A stretch of DNA of 64,000 nucleotides from Methanococcoides methylutens (GTDB lineage Archaea; Halobacteriota; Methanosarcinia; Methanosarcinales; Methanosarcinaceae): contig NZ_JRHO01000014.1 in the NCBI RefSeq assembly GCF_000765475.1, forward strand, positions 761,687 to 825,686, read 5' to 3'. A program made the translations under genes and the position numbers. Below, one piece after another: positions 52,073-61,294 of the stretch (positions are counted from its first letter, which is position 1; each line of letters begins with the position of its first letter). Under the pieces are notes generated by a model that saw only the letters and a list, made by a program, of their open reading frames with translations, did not search any database and was not told the DNA's origin.

Positions 52073-54253
52073 TTACTGCCCCTCGTTGTCCATGAAGAAG
52101 TTCATCAGCGAATACTTCACTTTCTCAGGGTCCACATCCACGAACTCTTTACTTTCTGCAGGCGGGAACACATCGAAGACAGCAAACTTGCCGAACCTCT
52201 GCTTTGAATCGGTCAGGAACCTGCCATCAAGAAGTATGCGTGCACCGTAATCCTCAGGGGAACGGACAACCCTGCCCATGGCCTGCCGGATCTTGCGTAT
52301 CGTTGGAACTTGTATGGCATATTCCCATCCTGCACCGTAACCAAAGACATGATCATATGCTGATTCCACTGCATTCATCCTGTCATTGAGGGCCGGATAA
52401 CCCACCCCTACGATAATAACGGTGCGACCCCTGCCATCACGGTAATCTATACCCTCACTCAGGGTTCCCCAGAGATAGGACATCAGTACGGCCTTGCCAC
52501 CGGACTCACCTATAGTAAAGAATTCCTGCCTGACTTCCTGGGAAGACACACCGACCTCATCAAGGAAGATAGGGACATCTATTCTGGGTTCAACTTTTGA
52601 ATAGAACCTCTTTGCCTCAAAGGAGCTCTGGAAAAAGATGATAACATTCCCCTTTGAATGCTCAATTGAATCCAGGAGGACCTGTTCCAGCAACCCGACC
52701 GTATGCGGATCATCCCGGTTCTTGGCAAAGAGAGGAGGAATGGACACTGCAATTGAAAGGCGTTTTTCTTCCGGGAAGGAGGTGCCGAAGGATATCTCGC
52801 AGGTTTCCCGTGTGATCCCAAGTGTCTTCTTCACCATCTCGAACGGATGAAGTGTCGCTGACATCAGTACACCTGAGAACAGGGAATTGAAGAGCGGTTC
52901 TGTAACGTTTTTAGGGATACATGTGAACAGTTCCACGCGACCGTAGATCTCATCGTTCATATCCCTGCGGACATTTAGTATAGGATAATAGTTAGGATTA
53001 TGGGACAGCTCCAGGTAAGCTGAAAGGAAATCTGCAACATACCGAATGTGGGAGCGCTTCATAACACCAGTTAAACCTTTCTTATACTGGTCACGGTAGG
53101 TCTCATCGAGTTTTGCCCCGATCTCGCTTGCCTCTGAGAGAAGTATCTGGATCTCATCCTTGTCACCAAAATCCTCCTTTGCGTTGCGAAGGAACCTTGC
53201 ACGTACTATGTCGTTGCGGTCATAGGGATCACTGATACGCATATCATACCAGTTCTTCCTGACACGTTCGCGCTCACCGAACTTGAACCTGGAATTGTAG
53301 GTTTCGGTAATAACATCCTGGAAGACCTTGAACAGGTTATGGATATTGTCATCTGCCAGAAGGTCGATGTTGGCCTCAAGTTCTGCCCTTGCTTTTTCGA
53401 TGGAATGCTCGGTCAGGGAGATAGATGAATGGGAACGTGCTGCCGATTCAATGTTATGCGCTTCATCAAAGATAGCGATGACATCCTGGGGTTCCTTTTC
53501 AAGCCAGCCCAGTACCGTTGAGAAGATATCCGCATTCAGCACATGATGATAATTGCATATCAGAAGATCCGCATGCTTGAGCTCACGTTTTAGCAGCTCA
53601 TATCCACACATACCATTTTGAAGAGCATGGTCATTGACCTCTTCAGGAGTGCGTACTTCTTTAAAGAGCCAGTCACGGAACTTTTCACTATCGGACCTAA
53701 GCACCTCATAAAGGTCATTGCAGGACCGATCACGCAGGCCTTTGGCCTTCTCTTCCAGGGCATCGAGCTCCTTTGCAAGTTCATCGCGAAGTGCTACAAA
53801 GGCCTGGTCATGGGATTTCTTGTAACTTTCTCTTGCGGACCTGAGCTCCTGCCGCTTAAGATGCATTTCCCGCTCGGCTTCCATAAGCTCAAAGGTGTTC
53901 TCCCTTTTGACAGAGCACTCCTCATAATCCGCTTCATGGGGACACATTGTGGTCTTCCCTTTCACAATAGCAACCTTGACATCATGCATCTTCTTGATGT
54001 CCCGGGCTTCATTGATGAACTGGACCATCTGCTGATGTACATTCGTAGCTATAATGACAGTCTTGTCAAGCTGCTTACCCACGTGAAGTGATGGTGACAA
54101 GGCACTCAGCGTCTTGCCGGTTCCGCATGCGCCCTCAAATAGTACGAACTGCTTCTGTAGAAGGGCAGAATGTATTCGGTCCATTGCCTCCTTCTGGTTA
54201 TTATAACATGAACTCTTGGGAAAATATTTCATATACGCGGGATTGTCACTCAT
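52073..54253 (-). CDS. XPD/Rad3-like Fe-S DNA helicase
   Basis: 726-aa superfamily 2 helicase of the XPD/DinG group, unwinding DNA 5' to 3' in repair. Walker A GACGTGKT (41-48), Fe-S cluster cysteines C104, C113, C178 and C216, DEAH box (263-266), motif with SATLHPFEMVKKTLGI, and motif VI IRQAMGRVVRSPEDYGARI. The iron-sulfur domain spacing (9, 65 and 38 residues) is longer than in Sulfolobus XPD but is like methanogen relatives. It starts MSDNPAYMKYFPKSSCYNNQ. No operon partner evident; the pilin gene lies upstream on the same strand with a 45-nt gap. Confidence 0.93.
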   Translation of the reverse strand: MSDNPAYMKYFPKSSCYNNQKEAMDRIHSALLQKQFVLFEGACGTGKTLSALSPSLHVGKQLDKTVIIATNVHQQMVQFINEARDIKKMHDVKVAIVKGKTTMCPHEADYEECSVKRENTFELMEAEREMHLKRQELRSARESYKKSHDQAFVALRDELAKELDALEEKAKGLRDRSCNDLYEVLRSDSEKFRDWLFKEVRTPEEVNDHALQNGMCGYELLKRELKHADLLICNYHHVLNADIFSTVLGWLEKEPQDVIAIFDEAHNIESAARSHSSISLTEHSIEKARAELEANIDLLADDNIHNLFKVFQDVITETYNSRFKFGERERVRKNWYDMRISDPYDRNDIVRARFLRNAKEDFGDKDEIQILLSEASEIGAKLDETYRDQYKKGLTGVMKRSHIRYVADFLSAYLELSHNPNYYPILNVRRDMNDEIYGRVELFTCIPKNVTEPLFNSLFSGVLMSATLHPFEMVKKTLGITRETCEISFGTSFPEEKRLSIAVSIPPLFAKNRDDPHTVGLLEQVLLDSIEHSKGNVIIFFQSSFEAKRFYSKVEPRIDVPIFLDEVGVSSQEVRQEFFTIGESGGKAVLMSYLWGTLSEGIDYRDGRGRTVIIVGVGYPALNDRMNAVESAYDHVFGYGAGWEYAIQVPTIRKIRQAMGRVVRSPEDYGARILLDGRFLTDSKQRFGKFAVFDVFPPAESKEFVDVDPEKVKYSLMNFFMDNEGQ

Positions 54254-54298
54254 CGCACACCCTATGTATTCACCCTACTTTAATGGTATGATGGATCC

Positions 54299-54928
54299 TC
54301 AGTCCAGAGGTCTTACCGACACAATGTCCTCTGCAATAACACGATCTGTAGTACTATCAAACACCTTAACAGTCATCAGAGTGCCTTGCCTGAAGCCGTA
54401 ATTATTAGAAGTATCCGAGTAACCCCCTACACTAACACGGACCGTGGAAGCATCCGTACCATTTATACTGTCATCACCATTAAGCACCAGGAACTCACCG
54501 GCAGACCACAGACCATCATCGATGCATGGATTATTGCTCTTGTAGGTTGCACATGTACCGGAAGGTGTCAGGTCGTAATATTTTGCAGTTACCTGCCCGT
54601 ACACCTTGAACCCGCCATGCCCCACTTTACCTACATAGCTGCTTCCATCGCCACTTAGGACCACAAAAGTGGAGTCAAGGTCCAGCGGGTCTCCGCCTTT
54701 GTGTTCGAGTATCACATAGTTCTCTTTATACTGTACTGAATTAGGAACGCCGCCAACAGCATCTTTGACCTCTATCATAGCCATGGGCGTAGAAGAGGAA
54801 ATGCTTCCAAAGATACCATCACCAATTACTGCTGCTGCCACCACACCTCCAAGAAGCACGGTCAGCATGACCAGCAGAAGCGCTCCGATTATTGGTGCTA
54901 CTGCACCATCGTTTTTTAGGATCGCTAA
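54299..54928 (-). CDS. Archaeal type IV pilin-like protein
   Basis: 209 aa from ATG 54928 (TTG 54943 is a weaker start). The N-terminus is the class III pilin signal: basic leader, then NDGAVAPIIGALLLVMLTVL and a hydrophobic helix to residue 35. This matches the archaeal type IV pilin N domain, cleaved by an EppA/PibD-like peptidase. The outside domain carries strands such as YVILEHKGGDPLDLDS and two Cys (GTCATYKSNNPC) likely forming a disulfide. Probably an adhesion pilin or minor subunit. The archaellum motor genes begin 1.7 kb away on the other strand. Confidence 0.85.
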   Translation of the reverse strand, partial: LAILKNDGAVAPIIGALLLVMLTVLLGGVVAAAVIGDGIFGSISSSTPMAMIEVKDAVGGVPNSVQYKENYVILEHKGGDPLDLDSTFVVLSGDGSSYVGKVGHGGFKVYGQVTAKYYDLTPSGTCATYKSNNPCIDDGLWSAGEFLVLNGDDSINGTDASTVRVSVGGYSDTSNNYGFRQGTLMTVKVFDSTTDRVIAEDIVSVRPLD

Positions 54929-55234
54929 CATAATCTCAACCAACCGGGTAGATTGCAGAGGAATATTAAAGATTTTTGACAGACAGTTGCTATATATAAA
55001 ACAAGAACTTGAATTGAACCCACTTTTTTAAAAATAGGAGATTCAATTTATTGAAAAGTATACCCTGAAATAGCAATGAATAGCCAGATATATACATAGC
55101 CGGTCTTACTAGTTTCTTAAAAGTGAGAAACGTGTTTGGATAATCGATAGCTTTTTATCTAACTTATTTAATGGGTATATTGCAAAATTTGCAACTAATA
55201 CAAGTTAAACCAACTTGAATAGGAGAAAATAATA

Positions 55235-55411
55235 ATGGTAGCAGTAATTAACAGAGATGAATGTGTAGGATGCGGAACATGTGTAGATGACTGCCCATCC
55301 GAAGCAATTTCAATGGACGGCGACAACATCGCTGTAGTAGATGCTGACGAATGTATTGACTGTGGTGCATGTGTGGACTCCTGTCCAACAGATGCGATCA
55401 CAATGGAATAA
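55235..55411 (+). CDS. 2[4Fe-4S] ferredoxin
   Basis: 58-aa ferredoxin with two classical clusters: C10-x2-C13-x2-C16-x3-C20-P and C40-x2-C43-x2-C46-x3-C50-P ([18 protein letters not shown] and [18 protein letters not shown]). Electron carrier of the low-potential pool in methanogenesis. Start ATG 55235 with AGGAG 8 nt upstream. It lies alone between the pilin and UMP kinase genes. Confidence 0.95.
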   Translation: MVAVINRDECVGCGTCVDDCPSEAISMDGDNIAVVDADECIDCGACVDSCPTDAITME

Positions 55412-55708
55412 GCCTGCTTATTCCATTTATCTTTCTATTTTTCTATTAATTATTTTGTATTGTATCATATTTTTTGTTTTGCATCTTTTGTTTTGCATAC
55501 TGTTTATTTCAATTGCTGATTTAGATTCAGTCATTTCACATTGATCATTATCAGAAGAGTTACGTTTCAGATCCGAGCGTACATTTAATAGTTAACACGG
55601 TTGAGTGAACAATAACTTTTTTACCCGCAACCAAAAATAAAGCTATAGGATGTTGTTCATTGTGGCGATAGATTTAAAGCATTGACAACGTTAGGAGTAA
55701 AGATCATC

Positions 55709-56413
55709 ATGTTAGTTGTATTATCAGTAGGTGGATCCATACTCGCAAAGGACCTGGATCCTGAGCATTTTGTTGCTTATGCTTCCGCACTCAGGGAACT
55801 GGGACGTGAACATAAGTTAGTGATAGTAACCGGTGGCGGTGTTGCAGCAAGGAATTACATAGACGTTGCAAGAAGTGTCGGAGCAAACGAAGTTGTATGT
55901 GATTTTATTGGAATTGACATCACAAGACTCAACGCCCAGCTCCTGATCGCAGCACTTGGAAAAGATGCGTACCCTGAACCACCCACCAGCTACAAGGAAG
56001 CTGAATCTGCCCTTGCATCCGGAAAGATAGTGGTAATGGGAGGAGTTATTCCAGGCCAGACCACAGATGCGGTTTCCGCAGTTCTTGCCGAATATCTCAA
56101 TGCAGACATGATGGTGATCGCAACATCCGTTGACGGTGTATATTCAAGTGATCCAAGAGAAGACCCCAATGCAAAGAAATATGATGTCATGACAGCAAAG
56201 GAACTTGTCAGCGTCGTAATTTCAACAGAAATGAAAGCCGGATCCAAATCACCTGTAGACCCTCTTGCTTCCAAGATCATTGAGCGCTGCAACATTGATA
56301 CCATCGTAATGGATGGAACTGATCCCGAAGATGTACTTCAGGTCGTACTTCAGGAATGTTCAAAAGTAGGAGAGATAACCGGAGTACACCTTGGAACACG
56401 TATAATCGGCTGA
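55709..56413 (+). CDS. pyrH: Uridylate (UMP) kinase, archaeal type
   Basis: 234 aa from ATG 55709; the 55682 start adds nine unlikely residues. It converts UMP to UDP with ATP. Amino acid kinase fold: MLVVLSVGGSILA, KLVIVTGGGVAARNYIDVAR, EVVCDFIGIDITRLNAQLL, GGVIPGQTTDAVSAVLAEYL, ADMMVIATSVDGVYSSDPRED and TEMKAGSKSPVDPLASKIIE. Full-length archaeal PyrH (about 225-235 aa). Own promoter region in the 297-nt gap 55412-55708. Confidence 0.95.
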   Translation: MLVVLSVGGSILAKDLDPEHFVAYASALRELGREHKLVIVTGGGVAARNYIDVARSVGANEVVCDFIGIDITRLNAQLLIAALGKDAYPEPPTSYKEAESALASGKIVVMGGVIPGQTTDAVSAVLAEYLNADMMVIATSVDGVYSSDPREDPNAKKYDVMTAKELVSVVISTEMKAGSKSPVDPLASKIIERCNIDTIVMDGTDPEDVLQVVLQECSKVGEITGVHLGTRIIG

Positions 56414-56525
56414 TATAAAGACAAATGCAGGGCTGATAAACGACATTTTTCATTGATGGCAAAATAAACTTGTGATGGAGATTGAATAAAAACCATCACA
56501 GGAAAGCATCTTTTTTTGGAATATT

Positions 56526-56535
56526 TTTATATAAT
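56526..56535 (+). promoter_or_regulatory. TATA box of the archaellum operon
   Basis: TTTATATAAT lies 76 nt before the FlaD/E-like start codon, giving a predicted transcript start near 56556. The genes from 56611 to 62950 run in one direction with gaps of at most about 45 nt or overlaps, so this is the likely single promoter. 56414-56525 has nothing else supported. Confidence 0.45.
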
Positions 56536-56610
56536 AGCATGATACATCTATATTAATACATATATGTTTGAGGTTAAATCTACAGTCTAATTACAGCATT
56601 CCGTGAAAAT

Positions 56611-57924
56611 ATGGCTGGGTTCAGTAATAAATTGAAGAATCTTACAAAGGGGATTCTTCGAAAAAATGGGAGCAACGGACAGGAAGGTTCACCTTTCGAT
56701 TCACAACCGTCTCCGTTTGATTCACCGCAATCCCCTTTTGCAGCAGGCCCCCTTGATTTTGGTGATGCCACTAATTCTCCCGGAGGGTCACCTTCGGGAC
56801 CACCGGTAGGTTCGCCTTTCGGAGCTGCACCCTCATTCACTTCACCGGCAGGTGCAGGTGGAGAAAACACCAAGGAAACTGAACCTGTTGACAATAAACA
56901 GATCAACGAGAATGCTGAAAAGATCAAAGCGCTTGAGTCCAAACTCTCAAAAGTAGATACAGCCATATCTACAGTCCAGAGAGAAAGCCAGAGTGTGAAG
57001 ACAACAGTGGAAAAGATAGACCAGAGCGTACTGGAACTGCTTTCGCTTTACGAGCTGGTCTCGAACCAGGTAAATCCTTTTGTTGGAGATGAGCTTGGTG
57101 GTCGTGCCACCATTGAGCGTTTTGAAAAAGCTGATAAAAGGATAGCTGAAGTTGCTGATTTTGTAATGATGCTCCAAAAAGAGGTAGAAGGACTTAACCA
57201 GAGCATACAGATACCAGGACTTCCTGCTGAAACTGAATCAAAGATAGAGAATATAACTACAAAAATGGATGTGTTTGCAGATTCTCTTGTTACACTTCAG
57301 GAAAGCGTTACGGAGATCGCATCCCAGGTCAAGGATGCGTACGAAAGGGAAAAGCAACTTGACATGGACATCGTGGATATTGCACAAACAACAAGTACCT
57401 TTGCAGGCAGGATAGGCGAACTTGAGAAGATCGACCTTTCCGAGCTACAGGAAAAAGTGGAACAGGCAATTCTAAAACGATCACAGGTGGCCGATGAGGC
57501 TATTTCAAACCAGACCGATGAATACGGACAGCCGGTGAATGGGGGAAAGGAAGCAAGCGCAAGAAACCCCATAGTCCGTCTGGAGTCCATTAAGAAGAAC
57601 CCTATGAGCGTCGTGGTCCTGCTGAACTGGATAGAGTTCCTGATGGAACGTGTCGGCAGAAACAACCTTATGGATGCTCTTGATTATTATGTTGATATTG
57701 GCTGGATAAGTGAAGAGGTCAGATCAGAGATCATGGCCTATGCCAGAGGAATAGACTACTATGTGGAAAAACCCACATGGAGGCTTTTACCGGAAGATCA
57801 CACAAAGTCACTGCTTTTCATCGAAAAACTTTGCGGACGCAAGATTGACAGGAACATGCTCAGCATGATCGACAGGGAGATGGCGAAAGTGAAACATGGG
57901 TTGGAGGAGCTTTATGGGATTTGA
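56611..57924 (+). CDS. arlD: Archaellum accessory protein ArlD/E (FlaD/FlaE)
   Basis: 437-aa cytoplasmic protein. The N-terminal 100 residues are a Pro/Gly/Ser-rich linker (SPFDSQPSPFDSPQSPF); residues 95-320 are coiled coil (INENAEKIKALESKLSK, FEKADKRIAEVADFVMMLQK); and the last 125 form the FlaD/E domain (RLESIKKNPMSVVVLLNWIE, LDYYVDIGWISEEVRSEI, WRLLPEDHTKSLLFIEKLCG). It belongs to the cytosolic ring that links the motor to chemotaxis CheF/ArlCDE. It heads the archaellum operon. A separate ArlC is absent, as in some other euryarchaea. Confidence 0.88.
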   Translation: MAGFSNKLKNLTKGILRKNGSNGQEGSPFDSQPSPFDSPQSPFAAGPLDFGDATNSPGGSPSGPPVGSPFGAAPSFTSPAGAGGENTKETEPVDNKQINENAEKIKALESKLSKVDTAISTVQRESQSVKTTVEKIDQSVLELLSLYELVSNQVNPFVGDELGGRATIERFEKADKRIAEVADFVMMLQKEVEGLNQSIQIPGLPAETESKIENITTKMDVFADSLVTLQESVTEIASQVKDAYEREKQLDMDIVDIAQTTSTFAGRIGELEKIDLSELQEKVEQAILKRSQVADEAISNQTDEYGQPVNGGKEASARNPIVRLESIKKNPMSVVVLLNWIEFLMERVGRNNLMDALDYYVDIGWISEEVRSEIMAYARGIDYYVEKPTWRLLPEDHTKSLLFIEKLCGRKIDRNMLSMIDREMAKVKHGLEELYGI

Positions 57925-58354
57925 GACCACTGTTGTTATTTCCATATTCTTTGTCTCGATCCTTGTCCTCGGCACAAATTCCTACGCTGTGATGAGCAAT
58001 TCAAATGATGTCATAAGCGATGCTGAAAGCATAAGGTATGAAATGCAATATACGAAACTGAACAGTGGAATATCCCTTGATTCAATGACATTGGACGATG
58101 AAAACTCCACATTTATGGTCGAGGTGACCAACAGCGGGAATATTGTCCTTGATTCTGATGAAATAAGTATACTTGTAGATGGACATCTCTTAAATTATGA
58201 TTATTACCCGGAAACTGCAAAATGGTATCCAGGAGAGGAAAAAACATTTGCAGTTGAAGATGTCACCAAACCTGGATACAAAAGAGTGAAAATTATTACC
58301 GATAGTGGAGTGTCCGGATATCTTAGCGGTGTTCCGGATAAAATAAAGGATTAA
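57914..58354 (+). CDS. arlF: Archaellum stator protein ArlF (FlaF)
   Basis: 146 aa from ATG 57914, with GGAGG upstream; it overlaps the preceding gene's end by 11 nt. An N-terminal TM helix (TVVISIFFVSILVLGTNSYA) anchors an extracellular beta-sandwich (FMVEVTNSGNIVLDSDEISI, PGYKRVKIITDSGVSGYL) that in ArlF binds the S-layer as a stator. Typical length and context. Confidence 0.88.
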   Translation: MGFETTVVISIFFVSILVLGTNSYAVMSNSNDVISDAESIRYEMQYTKLNSGISLDSMTLDDENSTFMVEVTNSGNIVLDSDEISILVDGHLLNYDYYPETAKWYPGEEKTFAVEDVTKPGYKRVKIITDSGVSGYLSGVPDKIKD

Positions 58355-58398
58355 TAATTAAACTGAGATTATACTAGTGAATCGTAAAAGGTGTAGAT

Positions 58399-58902
58399 AT
58401 GGCGTTCCTAAAAAGCTCAGATACCCATTGTTTTATCAAAGACAGGAAGGCTGAGACTGCAATTACCCACATGATATTTTTCATAGCTGCCATTCTTATA
58501 GCTATGACCGTTATTGCAGTAATGTCTGCAAATGTCCAGTCACTTACAGGTGCTACTGCATCAAGCAGCAAGGTACTGTCGGAGCAAATAAAGACAGACA
58601 TCACCATCATCAGCGATCCAAAGATAATACCATACGACAGTACTTCAAAAGAGTATACATTCTATGCAAAAAACACTGGCAGGACTGATCTGGATACCGA
58701 ATACCTTGACGTGTTCATAGATGGCCTGCATGTTGATCCGGAAAATATAGAGATGGAATTTTTTGATCAGGATGTACTCTGGCGGCCAGGAGATACACTT
58801 GTTGTCAATATGAAAGTAACAGATGAAATGACCACAGGTGATCACAGAATACTGATCGCCACAGAAAATGGAAAGTCCGACTCAATGGATTTCAGGATAT
58901 AA
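58399..58902 (+). CDS. arlG: Archaellum stator protein ArlG (FlaG)
   Basis: 167 aa. A short leader with KAETAITHMIFFIAAILIA and a TM helix, then an extracellular immunoglobulin-like domain with KEYTFYAKNTGRTDLDTEYL and VLWRPGDTLVVNMKVTDEM. ArlG forms a filament capped by ArlF and acts as part of the stator. The stop of ArlF is 44 nt upstream. Well conserved. Confidence 0.88.
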   Translation: MAFLKSSDTHCFIKDRKAETAITHMIFFIAAILIAMTVIAVMSANVQSLTGATASSSKVLSEQIKTDITIISDPKIIPYDSTSKEYTFYAKNTGRTDLDTEYLDVFIDGLHVDPENIEMEFFDQDVLWRPGDTLVVNMKVTDEMTTGDHRILIATENGKSDSMDFRI

Positions 58903-58912
58903 GAGAGGAAAT

Positions 58913-59608
58913 ATGCCATCGATTCGTTCTTTCGAGATTCCCAGAGATGAGTTCAATAGAAAACTTGGAGGAGGATTCCCAATGGGATCCCTTGTCGTCA
59001 TCGAGGGAGGTAGTGGAGGAGGTAAAAGTACCATCTGTCAGCGTATTACCTACGGCCTGATCGAGGGAGACACAAGTGTTACTTTCATCTCCACACAACT
59101 CACAACAAAGGGATATATCAACCAGATGTACTCGCTTGACTATCCGATCGCTCCACACCTACTGAAAGGAAGACTACTCTATATCCCGGTAATACCCCTT
59201 ATACAATCTGCAAAGTCAAGGATCGATTTCATTGAAAGATTAATGGGTGCAGAAGAACTATTCGAGAAGGATGTCATTGTAATAGACACAATATCTGCAC
59301 TCATAAAGTACAGTGCAAACACTGAAAAAAGTCTGGAACTGATATCGTTCTTCAAAAAGCTTAATGGAATGGGAAAGGTCATAATCCTGACAATAGAAGC
59401 CAGTGAACTGGGAAATGAACTTGCATCGATGTTCCGCTCATCCTGTGATATTTATATGACACTGCAGTCAAAGGCAATGGCTTCTGAGGTAAAACGTACA
59501 GTTATTGTGAATAAGTTCACTGGGGCAAAAGGCCCTGTGGGGCAGATGATAGGTTTCAGGATCGAGCCAAAGGTAGGACTGGTCGTTGAAATAGCATCCG
59601 TCGTATAA
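58913..59608 (+). CDS. arlH: Archaellum ATP-binding protein ArlH (FlaH)
   Basis: 231-aa RecA/KaiC-like protein on the cytoplasmic face of the motor. Walker A EGGSGGGKST (31-40), Walker B-like DVIVIDTISALI, and the LGGGFPMGSLVVIEGG start. ArlH binds ATP with little turnover and regulates the ArlI motor. ATG 58913 follows GAGAGGAAAT; the longer frame from 58868 overlaps ArlG. Standard position before ArlI. Confidence 0.93.
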   Translation: MPSIRSFEIPRDEFNRKLGGGFPMGSLVVIEGGSGGGKSTICQRITYGLIEGDTSVTFISTQLTTKGYINQMYSLDYPIAPHLLKGRLLYIPVIPLIQSAKSRIDFIERLMGAEELFEKDVIVIDTISALIKYSANTEKSLELISFFKKLNGMGKVIILTIEASELGNELASMFRSSCDIYMTLQSKAMASEVKRTVIVNKFTGAKGPVGQMIGFRIEPKVGLVVEIASVV

Positions 59609-59631
59609 AAAAACAAGCTGAGGAATATTAA

Positions 59632-61284
59632 GTGGAAGCTGAGTATCAAAAAACATTACAAAGAAACCCCCATCTGGGAGTTTACATCAAGGACTTTGTA
59701 AAAAGGACCGGCAATAACCCTGAGTTCGTAACCAGCCTCTCAAAAGATATACAGGACGATGGATACATCAACCTGATACTCCCTGTGGGAGATCCCGTTT
59801 TCATTCATCTGTACGGAACCCCCGAAATGGGAGAGATCGGATATTATACAATAGAACCTCCCCTTAATAATCTTGAAAAGGCGAAATACGATGCCATTAT
59901 GAACATAATCCTTGAAAGGTCTGCAAACGAACCTGTCCCAAAGAATGAAGATAAATTGAAGGAACTCATTGGGAAACTTTTGACCGAAGTAGTGGATATC
60001 GGAGTAGGTGGCCAGATCGCCACTGACAATAAGTTGAGTTTAATAGAGAAACTCATCGCAAGACAAAAGAAAATTCCTGTTACCCAGCAGGAATTCAACA
60101 ATCTGCAGTACCATATTGAAAGAAATATCATTGGTTCAGGGCCCATAGAACCAATAATCAGGGACCCCCACCTTGAGGACATACACAGCATAGGAATATC
60201 CGGAGTCTTTATCGTCCACAGGATACTGGGTATGATGAAAACAGACCTTTCTTTTGGAAATGAGGAAGGCCTTGACCACTGGCTCAGGAGCATGAGTGAA
60301 AGGATCGGCAGACCTGTAAGTGATGCCAGACCTATCGCCGATGGTGCACTTCCGGACGGATCGCGTATCAATATCGTTTACAGTCATGATGTAAGCAGGC
60401 GCGGAAGCAGTTTTACCATGCGTAAGTTCAGTGAGGTTCCGGTAAGTATTATCGAACTGATCATGTGGGGAGCTATCAGTTGTGAGATAGCCGCATACAT
60501 GTGGATCTGCCTTGAGAATGGGATGAGTATATTCTTCAGCGGAGAAACTGCAAGTGGTAAGACCACCATGCTCAACGCGTGCCTTGCATTTGTTAACCCG
60601 AAATCCAAGATATTCACAGCAGAAGACACAGCAGAGGTGCAGCCACCACAGCCAGTCTGGCAGCAGCTGATAACCCGTGAGGACGGACCACCGGACTCAA
60701 GGGTCGACACTTTTGCACTCCTGAAAGCAGCTCTGCGGTCCAGACCGAACTATATCATTGTGGGTGAAATACGTGGGGAGGAAGGAGCAGTAGCTTTTCA
60801 GGGCATGCAAACAGGTCACGCAGTAATGGCAACATTCCACGCATCTGCTGTCACAAAGATGATCCAGCGTCTTACCGGTGACCCGATAAATATTCCCGTT
60901 ACCTTCATTGATAACCTCAATGTTGCAATGATATTACAAGCAGTATATCGAAACGGAAAAATCATCAGGCGGTGCCTTGCTATTGAAGAGATAGAAGGAT
61001 ACTATGAAGATGCAGGCGGTGTCGTTACAAGAGCCGTTTTCCAGTGGGATCCGGATACCGACACCCATAATTTCAGGGGTATTAATAACAGTTTCATCCT
61101 TGAGAATAAGATCGCAACCAAACTCGGATATGAGGACAAGAGGCAGATATACAAGGAACTGATGTTGCGGGCAAGAATACTGGAAGAGATGAAAGAAAGA
61201 GAGATCAAGGATTACTACGATGTCCTTGAGATCATTATCAACTTCTACAAGTATGGTGTTGAAGGACTGCCTTTTGCAATATGA
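59632..61284 (+). CDS. arlI: Archaellum motor ATPase ArlI (FlaI)
   Basis: 550-aa hexameric AAA-like ATPase of the GspE/VirB11 group, powering assembly and rotation. Walker A FFSGETASGKTTMLNA, Asp box region KIFTAEDTAEVQPPQ, Walker B YIIVGEIRGEEG, and His box QTGHAVMATFHA; an N-terminal domain of about 220 residues. Starts at GTG 59632, 23 nt after the ArlH stop. Full length. Confidence 0.95.
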   Translation: MEAEYQKTLQRNPHLGVYIKDFVKRTGNNPEFVTSLSKDIQDDGYINLILPVGDPVFIHLYGTPEMGEIGYYTIEPPLNNLEKAKYDAIMNIILERSANEPVPKNEDKLKELIGKLLTEVVDIGVGGQIATDNKLSLIEKLIARQKKIPVTQQEFNNLQYHIERNIIGSGPIEPIIRDPHLEDIHSIGISGVFIVHRILGMMKTDLSFGNEEGLDHWLRSMSERIGRPVSDARPIADGALPDGSRINIVYSHDVSRRGSSFTMRKFSEVPVSIIELIMWGAISCEIAAYMWICLENGMSIFFSGETASGKTTMLNACLAFVNPKSKIFTAEDTAEVQPPQPVWQQLITREDGPPDSRVDTFALLKAALRSRPNYIIVGEIRGEEGAVAFQGMQTGHAVMATFHASAVTKMIQRLTGDPINIPVTFIDNLNVAMILQAVYRNGKIIRRCLAIEEIEGYYEDAGGVVTRAVFQWDPDTDTHNFRGINNSFILENKIATKLGYEDKRQIYKELMLRARILEEMKEREIKDYYDVLEIIINFYKYGVEGLPFAI

Positions 61285-61294
61285 GGACAGATAA